From Lota lota (Eukaryota > Chordata > Actinopteri > Gadiformes > Lotidae), in NCBI GenBank assembly GCA_026745465.1, contig JACYXH010000343.1:1561001-1625000 (forward strand): a stretch of 64,000 bases of DNA, read 5' to 3'. Shown here one piece after another: positions 37,689-48,222 of the stretch. A program made the position numbers and the translations under genes. Position 1 is the stretch's first letter. Every line of letters starts with the position of its first letter. Below the pieces are notes generated by a model. It searched no databases. It saw only the letters and a program-made list of their open reading frames with translations, and was not told the origin of the DNA.

Positions 37689-40315
37689 CTACAAGGAACA
37701 TATGAAACATGATCCGTTCAGACACTAGAGTGTTAGATAAAGAGGTTGTTGGATAGACCACTGCATGCGCACACACACCCACCCACCCACCCACCCACAT
37801 GTATTGCTTTTCTCACCTGCTCCTGTATACTTGAAAGGGGGTGGGGGCATCAGGTGTTTGCAGGAGGCCTGGTCTCTGGTTGGTTTGATGTAATACTCGT
37901 TTAACTCTGGATGGAGACCTGCAAACAAACAAGTAGCACAGTTAGGGAAACAAACTAGAAGCAACCCCCACATTGTAGTGCTCAATCTAGAAAAGCACCA
38001 GATGGACAGGCCCAGACAGAAAGAGATAAGGACAGACAGAAAGAGATAAGGACAGACAGAAAGAGATAGGGACAGACAGAAGGAGATAGGGACAGACAGA
38101 CGAGTACTGCTTCACCATAGGCTAACAGGTAGTCCAGAGCCTCAAATCCAGGTACAAAGGCTTTAGCGGTCATGACAAGACATTCATTGCAGGCCTTGAG
38201 GAACTGGAACTGCGCTGACGAGTTGAACTCTGAAATAGAGACCCAATGCATGGCTTATATTTCCATTAAACCAGCACTATAAACGTCTTTCCCTTAGCAG
38301 CCTCTAGTGGCCTGAGCTGTAGCTACGGTTATAGCTATTTTATGTATCGAATGTTTCTGTCCATTGACTGTTCATTTTCACACAGGGACAAAAGTGGACC
38401 CGAATAAAAATATTTATGGAGAAAAAATACCTGAATGGATGGACTCACTTTTAATGGAGTTAATAGCTACAGTAGAACACCAACATAGTGCACGTTTACA
38501 TATCAAATGTATTATGCGACTATGCATGTGTTTGTTGGTTTATTTACTTACTTGGCAGATTGAGGTAAAGTGTGTTGTTGTCAAGTCTAATATTCCTGAA
38601 GTGGTGGTGGACGCACCATATTGTCCTGTTTCTGTGACATGAAGAAAGGAATAGAAGCTGTTACTGGGATTTGAAAGCAGCAGCTACATCAAGCCAATGG
38701 ACTACAGTTCACTTTAACGTAAAATATTATTCTGCTGCCATCATCGAGTCATACATCTCAATGGATTTATCATACATTCTAGGTTGTACGTTTTGTGAAG
38801 TTTTGTAGAGGCCAAAACGTCAAACGCAATATACAACGTGTAAAACTAACAAATAATGTTCTACACACTGGTCTACTCAACAGAGGAGAGTTCTGCTTCC
38901 TGTGAGGGGAGCTGAAAGTGAAATAATGTTCTACACACCGGTCTACTCAACAGAGGAGAGTTCTGCTTCCTGTGAGGGGAGCTGAAAGTGAAATAATGTT
39001 CTACACACCGGTCTACTCAACAGAGGAGAGTTCTGCTTCCTGTGAGGGGAGCTGAAAGTGAAATAATGTTCTACACACCGGTCTACTCAACAGAGGAGAG
39101 TTCTGCTTCCTGTGAGGGGAGCTGAAAGTGAAATAATGTTCTACACACCGGTCTACTCAACAGAGGAGAGTTCTGCTTCCTGTGAGGGGAGCTGAAAGTG
39201 AAGGATAAAGAGAGTTCTACTCACGGGACACTCAGCATGTGTGCCATGTCAAGGGTGATGGTGCCATTGGGATCCCTGGTGAACTCTGCCCAGGAGCTCT
39301 TCGAGTGGGTCAGGGCATACTGATCAATGGGGTCACTAGAGTATGCCTCCTGCAGGATCCACTTCCCAGCAAAGATCTGATAGATAATAGTGTCATAAAA
39401 TTGTGTTTTTCTACTCAAATCCAGCCTCCTCAAGTTATTATTATAAAAATCGATAAAGAAAAGACTCTAGGTCGTTTCATGTGTGTATCTGAGGGGGGGG
39501 GGGGGGGTTGGGGGGGGGGGGGCAGTCTAGGGCTTAGGGTGTTTTTCCAGATGAAAGGTGCTGCATTTGAACCCTCAATCACTGCAGTCTACCGGTAGGT
39601 GTCCTTGAGCAAGATGCCCAAATGTCCCGGCCTGCTCCTTAGTGACATGCATCTGAATTCACTCCAAGCTTTAGAAGAAAGTCCCTGCTAAATAGTGGTG
39701 GATAGTAACCTTTGTCCTAGATTGACGTTCTGCATGTCTGTGGGTTTGATTCATACCTGGTTAACGATGTCATTAGAGGAGATGGGCATGAGAAGTTTGC
39801 GGCAGTCTGCACTTGATGACGATGATGATGATGATGATGATGATGATGACACAGGGTAGTAGTTCTTCACCATCAGCACTATTAGCAGTGCGCCGTACAG
39901 AATAAAGATACTAGGGCGTGGTCAAGGAATCAGAACGACTGAGTGCCCATATCACAAATCATCAATGCAAACATACACACTTTTACCGGTCGCACACCTA
40001 ACCTTTACTGGACGTCTAAATACATTTAAAAATGATTCATATTTTGTTTACATTTTGTACAAAAATAAACTATTTATCAAACCCTCTTGACTGCAATCAT
40101 TCTCACCCTATTTTAAATTTAAATAAAAGCGTTTGAACCAAATATGGATACAGTGCGACAATGTGGGTTTTTCTACAACAGGGCTTCTTGGTGGACGGTT
40201 CCTTGCTGCTGAGCTTCTCTCCAGCTTGCTTCTCAATGTCGTCCCTGGTATTCTTCTCACTCACAATGGGTGCAGTCGAACTGCTGAAGCACTGGCGAAT
40301 ATTGGAACAAGTCAT
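37600..40315 (-). CDS. orosomucoid-type lipocalin with N-terminal membrane anchor (282 aa, 7 coding exons)
   Basis: Coding exons, right to left, are 40152-40315, 39757-39910, 39225-39376, 38552-38625, 38116-38229, 37817-37918 and 37600-37688. All introns are GT-AG, all phases agree, and the stop is TAG. The predicted protein has a Lys/Glu-rich cytoplasmic tail (1-50), a hydrophobic helix HIVALIFILYGALLIVLMV (51-69), a run of 13 Ser (76-88), then a lipocalin-like domain. That domain has C91-x-x-L-x-x-P-I, GKW at 110-112, sequons at N143, N173 and N184, and cysteines 91, 161, 239 and 256. Their order fits the two disulfides of alpha-1-acid glycoprotein (C91-C239, C161-C256); there is also an extra CNEC pair at 195-198. 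Fish relatives include saxitoxin/tetrodotoxin-binding proteins and ApoM-like lipocalins, which carry small hydrophobic ligands. ORM1/2 lie near RGS3 and ZNF618 in human. There are no Kunitz domains, so it is not AMBP. The family call is fairly sure; the anchor depends on the first splice. Confidence 0.72.
37770..37798. repeat. (CCCA)n microsatellite in a short lipocalin intron
   Basis: CACCC units 18 bp from the donor of the 37817-37918 exon, in a 128-bp intron. Confidence 0.9.
37817..37918 (-). CDS. lipocalin coding exon 6: C-terminal helix and Cys
   Basis: A 102-nt exon between acceptor TTTGCAG and donor G|GTGAGA. It encodes HPELNEYYIKPTRDQASC, then KHLMPPPPFKYTGA. Its position and Cys correspond to the helix and ALDC cysteine of alpha-1-acid glycoprotein. 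A CCCA-rich microsatellite lies 18 bp past the donor, within a 128-bp intron. Confidence 0.72.
38024..38100. repeat. tandem repeat of about 20 bp, GACAGACAGAAAGAGATAAG
   Basis: About four copies, ending 15 bp from the donor of the 38116-38229 exon. Confidence 0.93.
38116..38229 (-). CDS. lipocalin coding exon 5: CNEC strand
   Basis: A 114-nt exon between acceptor TATTTCAG and donor G|GTGAAG. It encodes FNSSAQFQFLKACNECLVM, then AKAFVPGFEALDYLLAY. The FLKxCxxCLxM pattern, followed by a strand ending LLAYG, resembles fish saxitoxin-binding-protein-like lipocalins. The downstream intron begins with a tandem array of about 20-bp units only 15 bp away. Confidence 0.75.
38552..38625 (-). CDS. lipocalin coding exon 4
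   Basis: A 74-nt exon between acceptor GAAACAG and donor A|GTAAGT. It encodes TIWCVHHHFRNIRLDNNTLY then LNLP. The single Cys followed by an NNT sequon parallels the QC-x-YNTTYL strand of alpha-1-acid glycoprotein. Confidence 0.72.
38851..39200. repeat. five near-perfect copies of a 70-bp unit
   Basis: The copies start at 38851, 38921, 38991, 39061 and 39131; only the first carries a substitution (ACACTG vs ACACCG). They lie in the lipocalin intron, 24 bp from the 39225 donor. The near-identity implies recent amplification. Confidence 0.98.
39225..39376 (-). CDS. lipocalin coding exon 3: GKW strand
   Basis: The exon runs from acceptor TCTATCAG to donor CC|GTGAGT. It encodes IFAGKWILQEAYSSDP followed by SSWAEFTRDPNGTITLDMAHML. 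The GKW is the first lipocalin signature, and the NGT is a glycosylation sequon. A perfect 5 x 70-bp tandem array starts 24 bp beyond the donor. Confidence 0.8.
39490..39690 (+). mobile_element. G-run followed by SINE remnant in a lipocalin intron
   Basis: Two G tracts (about 39492-39522) precede GTGCTGCATTTGAACCCTC, GGTGTCCTTGAGCAAGATGC and a CCCTGCTAAATAGTGG tail, typical of fish tRNA-SINE bodies. Confidence 0.5.
39757..39910 (-). CDS. lipocalin coding exon 2: membrane helix, poly-Ser stalk, start of the lipocalin domain
   Basis: This exon lies between acceptor CCCTAG and donor CAG|GTATGA. It encodes IFILYGALLIVLMVKNYYPV, then 13 serines from a (TCA)n/(GAT)n microsatellite, then ADCRKLLMPISSNDIVNQ. 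The C-x-x-L-x-x-P-I spacing matches the mature N-terminus of alpha-1-acid glycoproteins. There is an in-frame stop upstream of the acceptor and no ATG before the helix, so an upstream coding exon is required. Confidence 0.75.
40152..40315 (-). CDS. lipocalin coding exon 1: cytoplasmic tail and start of the membrane helix
   Basis: The exon runs from a pyrimidine-rich acceptor (CTTTACGGCAG, exon base 40326) to donor ACT|GTATCC, with the ATG at 40315. It encodes 54 codons plus two bases: MTCSNIRQCF at the start, a charged middle, and KKPCCRKTHIVA at the end. The weak-looking donor was chosen because it alone joins the next exon in frame and extends its hydrophobic run. A stronger GTGAGT donor 17 codons after the ATG would put the next exon out of frame. 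Confidence 0.6.
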
Positions 40316-40531
40316 TTCCTAGGAGTCTGCCGTAAAGAGGAAGAAAATTAACACCTTTTTGATAAGCCATTACAAAACAATCTCTCTTGCAAAAGAGGTG
40401 CCTAACATCTATGAGACTTCCTGAATAAAGGTTAAATACAAAAAAGAATGCATGTAGTCAAAATGATATGAACACTGTAAAATCTGAATTATATGACCTT
40501 TTTTTTAACCTGTCTCAGCCCCCTCATCCTC

Positions 40532-40871
40532 CATACTACATCCTCCATGTCTAGAAGTGGGATCACATACTACATCCTCCAGGTCTAGAAGTGGGATCAC
40601 ATACTACATCCTCCAGGTCTAGAAGTGGGATCACATACTATATCCTCCAGGTCTAGAAGTGGGATCACATACTATATCCTCCAGGTCTAGAAGTGGGATC
40701 ACACACTACATCCTCCAGGTCTAGAAGTGGGATCACATACTACATCCTCCAGGTCTAGAAGTGGGATCACATACTATATCCTCCAGGTCTAGAAGTGGGA
40801 TCACATACTACATCCTCCAGGTCTAGAAGTGGGATCACATACTACATCCTCCAGGTCTAGAAGTGGGATCA
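40532..40871. repeat. ten copies of a 34-bp unit in lipocalin intron 1
   Basis: The unit contains CATACTACATCCTCCAGG and TCTAGAAGTGGGATCA. It spans exactly 340 bp, with few substitutions (ACTACA/ACTATA). Confidence 0.97.
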
Positions 40872-41227
40872 TGGAGAACGAGGGATCCACAGACCTGCCT
40901 GCCTACAACGTCCTCCTTTGTCCCCCATGAAGAAGCTAACTTATTGCTGGAACAGGTCAAGGTCATGGCTTTGGTTTACATCTACGTTTGTCTTTCCAGC
41001 TTTTGAAAAATGCCTAGGTCAGTTCACTTGTATTTAAATGTAAATGTAGTTAAAAATGTTGATACAGATGTATTTATTTATTGTTACTTACTTTATTAGA
41101 ACTATAAAGCTGTAACACCTTCATTTCCCCTCAGGGATGAATAAATTACCTATCGCATCATAATTGTTTGCAATTTTATTTTCTGTCATCGATCATCTCA
41201 ATGAAAGTAAAAAATGAATGAACTTAC

Positions 41228-41292
41228 CAGTGGCAAAGATTTCTCAATATGAGGCTAACAAGCTGTTGAGGTCGTCGTTGTGGTCTTGCATC
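41228..41292 (-). other. predicted non-coding first exon of the lipocalin gene
   Basis: The exon is placed about 30 bp downstream of a TATA element and ends at a strong donor (CACTG|GTAAGTT). It would splice to the acceptor at 40326, which lies just before the ATG-bearing exon. The transcription start is estimated from TATA spacing only. Confidence 0.45.
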
Positions 41293-41312
41293 TCCAAATG
41301 CTGCTGGTGTCC

Positions 41313-41323
41313 ATATATATATA
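41313..41323 (-). promoter_or_regulatory. TATA box of the lipocalin gene
   Basis: The minus strand reads GGGTATATATATATGGACACC. It is positioned correctly for the predicted first exon, with a TGAGTCA-centred palindrome about 50 bp further upstream. Confidence 0.5.
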
Positions 41324-41374
41324 CCCAACCCTAACTTCCCTAAAATGTGGTTAATGCTCCACAACAGTCAAAAT

Positions 41375-41395
41375 GTTGGTGACTGAGTCACCAAC
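41375..41395. promoter_or_regulatory. 21-bp palindrome with AP-1 core upstream of the lipocalin TATA box
   Basis: Perfect 10+1+10 palindrome: the arm GTTGGTGACT is mirrored around a single central base, giving a TGAGTCA (AP-1/Maf-type) core. A third copy of the arm, GGTTGGTGAC, follows at 41401. Binding is inference. Confidence 0.4.
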
Positions 41396-42554
41396 CCAAA
41401 GGTTGGTGACGACATGATGCCTTGTAATAACAGTTCTAATACATGCATGGTCACACCAAACATTCATAGTGTCACCTAGACGCTATTTTTGTACATTTCA
41501 ATATTTTCTTGTTGGAGAGAACAAACGTACACTCAGTGCTACTATGGTGATCAAGAGACCGTGACCTCTCAGCCATCCTTCGATTTGTGCGTGCGTGTTT
41601 GTGCGTGCGTGCGTGCACATGTGTGCGTGCGTGCATGTGTGTTTCTGACTTTCTAATTTGAATGAGTCGTTAATTGCGGAGGAGCATATTCTCTATTTCC
41701 ATACTTTAAAAGTTATTAATTTACTATTTATGTTCCACTTACTGATCCATGAAGTTAGTTTTGTTCTCCCATTGTTGCAATTTGATCAGACCAAAAGAAA
41801 CTTCCCCCTTAATACATTTTTTAATTTAATTCTAGATTTTTTTATGGCAGTATATAAATTCCCCATACCTTCACAAATATATACACAATGTTTTTAGATC
41901 GTTTTCGTGGCCAACTTGTTTTTGGGTGCGAGTTGTGTTAATCTCACCATTCATTGGCCTGATAATCTATTACAAAATCCTTTATTTTGAATGTTATTAG
42001 TAAGTAACGATTATTATGAATACTTCATCAAAAGAATCCTCATTCTTGTAATCCTAATTGTTTTATTGAAATTCATATCACAAGCGGAGAAAACCAATGT
42101 TGCAACAGGACTGGATGAAGGATGATTACATCAATGGTTCAGTTGTAATTCTAGAGGAAGAGGTTAGACAGTTATTTCACCTTCTTGCAGATCTACCGTT
42201 TGAACGGAGGTCTTTGTGGTAAAGAAAAGAGGAAGCATGATTTAATAGCCGTTATTCATGTTACGTAACCATTTCTAGTTGTATTCTTACGGTTGATCTT
42301 TAAAAGGTATGATTGTACGATTTTCACATGAACATATCTAAAAACGACTACACCTATATTATACATTTTGTTGAGTTCTATACTAACACTATCCATTACA
42401 TTATATTTGTTTCCAACAATGTTCAAACCCGGAGAAATCGGTAGTTTTGTTCACGGTAACGGCTGTTCCATTTGACCCCTAACCCCGTCTTCCAGTAGGG
42501 ACCTAGTTCTAAACAGCGATTTAAATCCATTGGGAACATTTTGAAACGTGAGAT

Positions 42555-42700
42555 GTCTGCGGTATAGTTGCACTTTGTATTGTTATTATACAAAATGTTA
42601 CAAAAGTGCTGTAGTTAAGATTTAAGAGGTATTAAAGTGTAATTTGATAGAAATGGCGTAGCCATTCATCAGCTATTAGAGACTGAAATGCAACAAACAT
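42555..42700. mobile_element. dispersed repeat shared with about 50.24-50.39 kb
   Basis: GTAGCCATTCATCAGCTATTAG here and ATAGCCATCCTTCAGCTATTAG at about 50350 align, as do the preceding TACAAAATG and AGTGTAAT segments. Same orientation; family unknown. Confidence 0.4.
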
Positions 42701-43092
42701 TGCCTGTTTATAGCTACATTCTTCATTAACAATGCCATTTAATATTTGGACGTTATGAAGTAGTTCTGTATGTGGCAATCAATCCCAGCTGCAACTTAAA
42801 TATTAAACATAAAATATGAGTTTGGCGAGCTACTCTGGACAATGTGGCTTTAATCAGAATTTCAAACGGCTTTGAGTTTGAAACTGATCTTGAAACATGA
42901 GCTCTGTTGAAACCTACACCTAGGCTGCAGTGCTGCATGTCCATTAAACAGCAGAGGGACTTTTGGATTTGAAATGAGGATAGAAAGACTGAGGCCCCAG
43001 ACTGCTTGTTCAGACATCAGGAGGCTGTTGCTATAAGACTAGTGGACCGACAGTCAGGGGCTAGGCAAATGGATGAGTCACTGGTCACAATA

Positions 43093-43218
<126 letters not shown>

Positions 43219-44334
43219 TATGAATACGGGGCACAGAGCCAGAGGAGAAGCAGCCCATAATAGATTCTATAAATACTAAGGGCTGAAGGTCTACAAGGTC
43301 ACTTAATGATGAAGCAGATATCCAAATAGGCGTTCTTTGTTCTTCAAGAGGCTGAGCATGTGGTCTCACTGAGATTGTGGAAGAGGAGGCCATGAGACAC
43401 GGCTATACATCTCCACATTGGTTTCTTTCATTTCTTTTTATTCAATTGTAATCAAAGAGGTACCCAAAATAACATTGAAAACAAACAATACAACCTCACC
43501 CCAAGTGCAGAGCGGGTTGGACGCACTAGTCAGTGGATTAGTCTGTCTCTCTATGCGTTTGGAAACAGTATGTAAACAGGATTAAAACCGTATGGATGTA
43601 CCCTTGATATTTTAAGGACAGGTTCCCATGAGAAGTGCAGGACAGTGTTGGGACTAGCCTTTGGGCTTCCTGCCACTAGGTACTGGCTTCCATCCCCATC
43701 TGGCCACTATAGAATGACACTTATTGAAAGCTTCTTTCTTTGCTCTGTCCACGATCAAACAATGTGATCCCTACCATCCTGCACATTTGATTATGCACAT
43801 TCCTTTTGAATGGGCAACCTTTCGTTGTTATTGTGCGTAATATGTACTCCGTATAAATGCATGATAAGTGGGGACACACAATGAACTCGGATAGTTGCTG
43901 TAATATCACCGGCAAAGCCATTCAATTGCTGTATTTTAATCTGCTTCCCTCAAATCAGGTAGAAAAATTGTTTTATGCACACATGTACAGTATTACATAT
44001 TTTTATTTTGCATACTTTATGAGTTGCCCGAGATGAAAAGACTCACAGGCCTCCCTGTGGTTTTTTGGCTGAGATAAAGCGAGGTAGATGAAACACAGAG
44101 AGACAGAGACAGGACACAGAGAGAGCGGGATGAACAGGCTAAAAGGCAAAATGTTAAGAACGGAGAGTGTTGGTGAAGCCTGGCATGGTGTGACTCATGG
44201 AAAGAGAAATGACAATGTTCTGGCATCACCAAGAGTCAAGCGAGACCTGGCAGGTACGACCAAGAGAAGCTACGTCAGGGGTGACCCTCACCGCTGGCTG
44301 AGACACCACCTACATCACTGACCCTCCATCTGTT

Positions 44335-44470
44335 TGGGTTACTGTTTCCTGCCCACTCAGTTTGGCAGGTGATTTATTCAAAGTGACTGTTACTGTGTTG
44401 ACAGACTTCCAGGATGAAGAGGCAAGCCGGGAACATGGGTGATCAAACCCAGTACCTTTCAGTCAACTAC
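44335..44470 (-). mobile_element. SINE remnant whose head borders the palindromic array
   Basis: The complement reads GGTACTGGGTTTGATCACC and is preceded by AGGGTAGTTGACTGAAAGG, the same head as in the array that follows. Confidence 0.45.
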
Positions 44471-45028
44471 CCTAACTACTGGAGTCTAGTGGTTAGGGTA
44501 GTTGACTGGAAGGTACTACCCTAACCACAACACTAGTAGTTAGGGTGGTTGACTGGAAGTTACCACCCTAACCACAACACTAGTAGTTAGGGTGGTTGAC
44601 TGGAAGTTACTACCCTAACCACAACACTAGTAGTTAGGGTGGTTGACTGGAAGTTACCACCCTAACCACAACACTAGTAGTTAGGGGGGTTGACTGGAAG
44701 GTACTACCCTAACCACAACACTCTAGTAGTTAGGGTGGTTGACTGGAAGGTACCACCCTAACCACAACACTCTAGTAGTTAGGGTGGTTGACTGGAAGTT
44801 ACTACCCTAACTACTGGAGTCTAGTGGTTAGGGTAGTTGACTGGAAGGTACTACCCTAACCACTAGAGTGTAGTAGTTAGGGTGGTTGACTGGAAGTTAC
44901 TACCCTAACCACTAGAGTGTAGTAGTTAGGGTGGTTGACTGGAAGGTACTACCCTAACCACTAGAGTGTAGTAGTTAGGGTGGTTGACTGGAAGGTACTA
45001 CCCTAACCACTAGAGTCTAGTACTTAGG
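44463..45028. repeat. palindromic minisatellite with telomere-like motifs on both strands
   Basis: About 11 units of 46-57 bp. Each contains TACCCTAACCAC and TAGTTAGGGTGGTTGACTGG, so each unit can fold back on itself. Confidence 0.93.
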
Positions 45029-47121
45029 GTAGTAATCCTCTTTATCTAACTGGGGAAACCCGTGTCTCGCGGTCTAAACGTGCCGGGGCCCTGGCAGCAC
45101 AAGGGCCTCCTCGATCTACAGACTCAGCCGCGTGTGACAGGGGGAGGTAGGAGAAAAACACCTCCGACAGCAGCTTGAGCAAACAAGACAAACGTGGGGA
45201 AACTGATTCTGATTCAAATGAGGTGGTGTGTGCTCGGTGAAGGTTCAAATGCGAAGGTTGAAAACGATGATAAAGTTGGAGAAAGAGCGGTGAAACACCG
45301 GCTGCAGAATCGACAGATCTTGTTCAGATGATTTCATCTTCAGCTGATAGCAGTGTTGGCTTAGCAGCCTGGGACTGATAGTATGTCAGTGAGACCAGCT
45401 TTGGTCCCCTTTCACCCATATTTAGTGTAGGTCACGTTTGTTACGAGGTCTACATACTTAAGTGAGTTGATTCACGAATGGTAACAGGAATTTCCCTTTG
45501 CAAAATAATAGGCTAGTAATAAATAACTTTAATAAGGCGTAGTTTTTCTTATCAAAGCAAAAAACATAAAATAGGAGAGTGCAGTTGATCATTATCGTTA
45601 TTACAGTTACATAAAAGAAATCCGTAAAGCCGTGATCTACTAGCAAACACATCTTTCAGAGAAGATATGCCAACTAGGGTGCATAGTACTTCATCAGAGG
45701 CCACGGTGCATTACAGCATGTTGGCCCTTGATACTACAGTTATGTTGGTCATAACTGTATGACGCATACAAATATTCTAAGCCAAAAACTACAATAAGCC
45801 AAGGTAAGTCAAGGTAAAGCAATATAATGGAATCCAATTTAAAAGATGTCATCAAAGTCAGTGGAGAACATCAAAGGTTGGAGTCTATTTAAAAGCCAGT
45901 GTCAGCAAGTCGCAGCATATCATATCCTAACGCTGAATCAAGCCGTTTGCCTCCACCAGGTGCAGATCTACGAGGCCTCGACCATGCCATGACTTACAAC
46001 CGCCAGTAGAAACAACAGCAGCTCTGGACTCAAATAACCCACTCCTGGCAGAAGGGGACATGCGCCCACCTTCACCAGTTCCTCAGCCACCACCACAATT
46101 CCCCACAATGAGCGCAGAGTCCAGAGCCCATCGTTGAGTCAACCGGAAACAGAATTACTAAATAAGAACAAAATAGGAAAAACGCCTGCAAATCGGTGAG
46201 GCCTGACAGGGGTTGGACTTGTAGGAAATACCTTGAAATACTAGCGTAGTTATTAGCTCCAGATGTTCCCGCTGGCAGCCGCGCCGGCCGTTCTCCCAGG
46301 AACAACCTCCAGAGAAAATAAACAACGGTTGCTCGGAGGCCCGGTGATGTCACCGCCAGCGCGGTGTTGTTTTACTATTTCTTTGTAACCATGGCAACAG
46401 AGTATTAAAAGTAACACTACACCTGTTCCCCCCGCTTCTCGGGAAATATTGAAAATAATAACTGAAAGTAAAGGGATGTTCGGAGCGATACATAACTCTA
46501 TTGGCCGCTAATAAATCGGCCCTGTGAAAGAGTAGCGTGTTGGAACTCAACACGAGCCCCAGGATTTTAAAGCAGGATGGAAACAGTTTTTATACTTGTT
46601 TTGATGCTGACTAGATTACATCTATATGAACAAAAAGCAAAAGGTGTTTGTATAAGAAACTTTTGATGTGTATCTATATATTTTGAGATGGACAGAAATT
46701 CCAAGTATGGCTTAAAAAAAAGTAATCGAATCAAAAGATGTATTGTATTTTTTGTTTTTATATAAAACCATTCCTCTATGTTAGTTTGAATCAGAATTAT
46801 TTTAAAAGGGACAACACAAATTTGTCCCTTTTACATTTCTTCTAGAAGAATATTAACTTATAGTACTGCCCGTTAAAGCCAATTAGCAGAGAACGAGTCC
46901 TATCGACTAAGTCAACAGGACCGTCATCATGAAGGAAAACAAGAGTGCGGTCAGCCGACACTCATGTTTAGCCCAGACATAAACACTAAGTTGCTATAGA
47001 GAAATGGCATATGCAATTATTATGCAATTATGCAATCTCTTGCATAAAATGTATGCAAGAAAGTTGTTTTACCTCACTCAACTTGTATCTTGCAATTTTC
47101 TATCCCATCTTGCTTAAAAAG

Positions 47122-47239
<118 letters not shown>

Positions 47240-47569
47240 AAGCTGGAAACTATTTAAAGCCCCATGAGTTCAGCCAAAACCATCACTCACCGCATTCTTA
47301 GTAATGGAAGATAAACTTTATACAATTGAATAAAGATTGATTCCCGCTGGCACTCATCTCCCAAATATTTCTCTCTCTGTACAAGTTTTAGTTTCTGTAC
47401 CAGCAGGAGGGGGAAGGGGCTCTTGGCAGATAGACCTCAGGGGTTGTGAGGCCAGTCCTTCTCCTTATCGCCCTCATCATTAGCTAACAACTTTAGCTCA
47501 TTTTCTTTCCTTCCAGATGCACTTGTGTAAATGATCTTTATCTAAGATTGCTTGTTATATATGTGTGTG

Positions 47570-47570
47570 T

Positions 47571-47601
<31 letters not shown>
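47570..47601. repeat. 32-base G run after (TG)n
   Basis: Uninterrupted G tract; strong G-quadruplex potential. Confidence 0.9.
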
Positions 47602-47602
<1 letters not shown>

Positions 47603-47765
47603 TAACCTTCCTAAGAAGGAACATTTTCTATTTTTAATGCTTTTATTTGTGTCCTACATATCATTTGGATATGATTCAATTCTAACAGCCCACACCAAAT
47701 CAGAGCAACCCAGCTAGACAGCTGGATTCAGAACGTCAGCTAACCACCCTGATTGTATAGTCCAT

Positions 47766-48222
47766 CTAACCCTAACCCTGAGGAGTTAGATAACTAACCA
47801 GGCTAACCCCGAGGAGTTAGATAACTAACCAGGCTAACACTGAGGAGTTAGATAACTAACCAGGCTAACCCTGAGGAGTTAGATAACTAACCAGGCTAAC
47901 CCTGAGGAGTTAGATAACTAACCAGGCTAACCCTGAGGAGTTAGATAACTAACCAGGCTAACCCCGAGGAGTTAGATAACTAACCAGGCTAACCCTGAGG
48001 AGTTAGATAACTAACCAGGCTAACCCTGAGGAGTTAGATAATTAACCAGGCTAACCCTGAGGAGTTAGATAACTAACCAGGCTAACCCTGAGGAGTTAGA
48101 TAACTAACCAGGCTAACCCTGAGGAGTTAGATAACTAACCAGGCTAACCCTGAGGAGTTAGATAACTAACCAGGCTAACCCTGAGGAGTTAGATAACTAA
48201 CCAGGCTAACCCTAACCCTGAG
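47766..48222. repeat. minisatellite, 31-bp unit, about 15 copies
   Basis: The unit contains CTAACCCTGAGGAGTTAG and ATAACTAACCAGG; the ends carry CTAACCCTAACCCTG. Confidence 0.96.

Noticed and set aside
37600-40315. AMBP as identity of the lipocalin
   Set aside because: AMBP lies in the syntenic block, but there are no Kunitz domains or bikunin part, and the cysteine pattern fits orosomucoid better.
41243-41291. Possible 15-codon uORF in the lipocalin first exon
   Set aside because: The ATG at 41291 falls at the start site predicted from the TATA box, so it may not be in the transcript.
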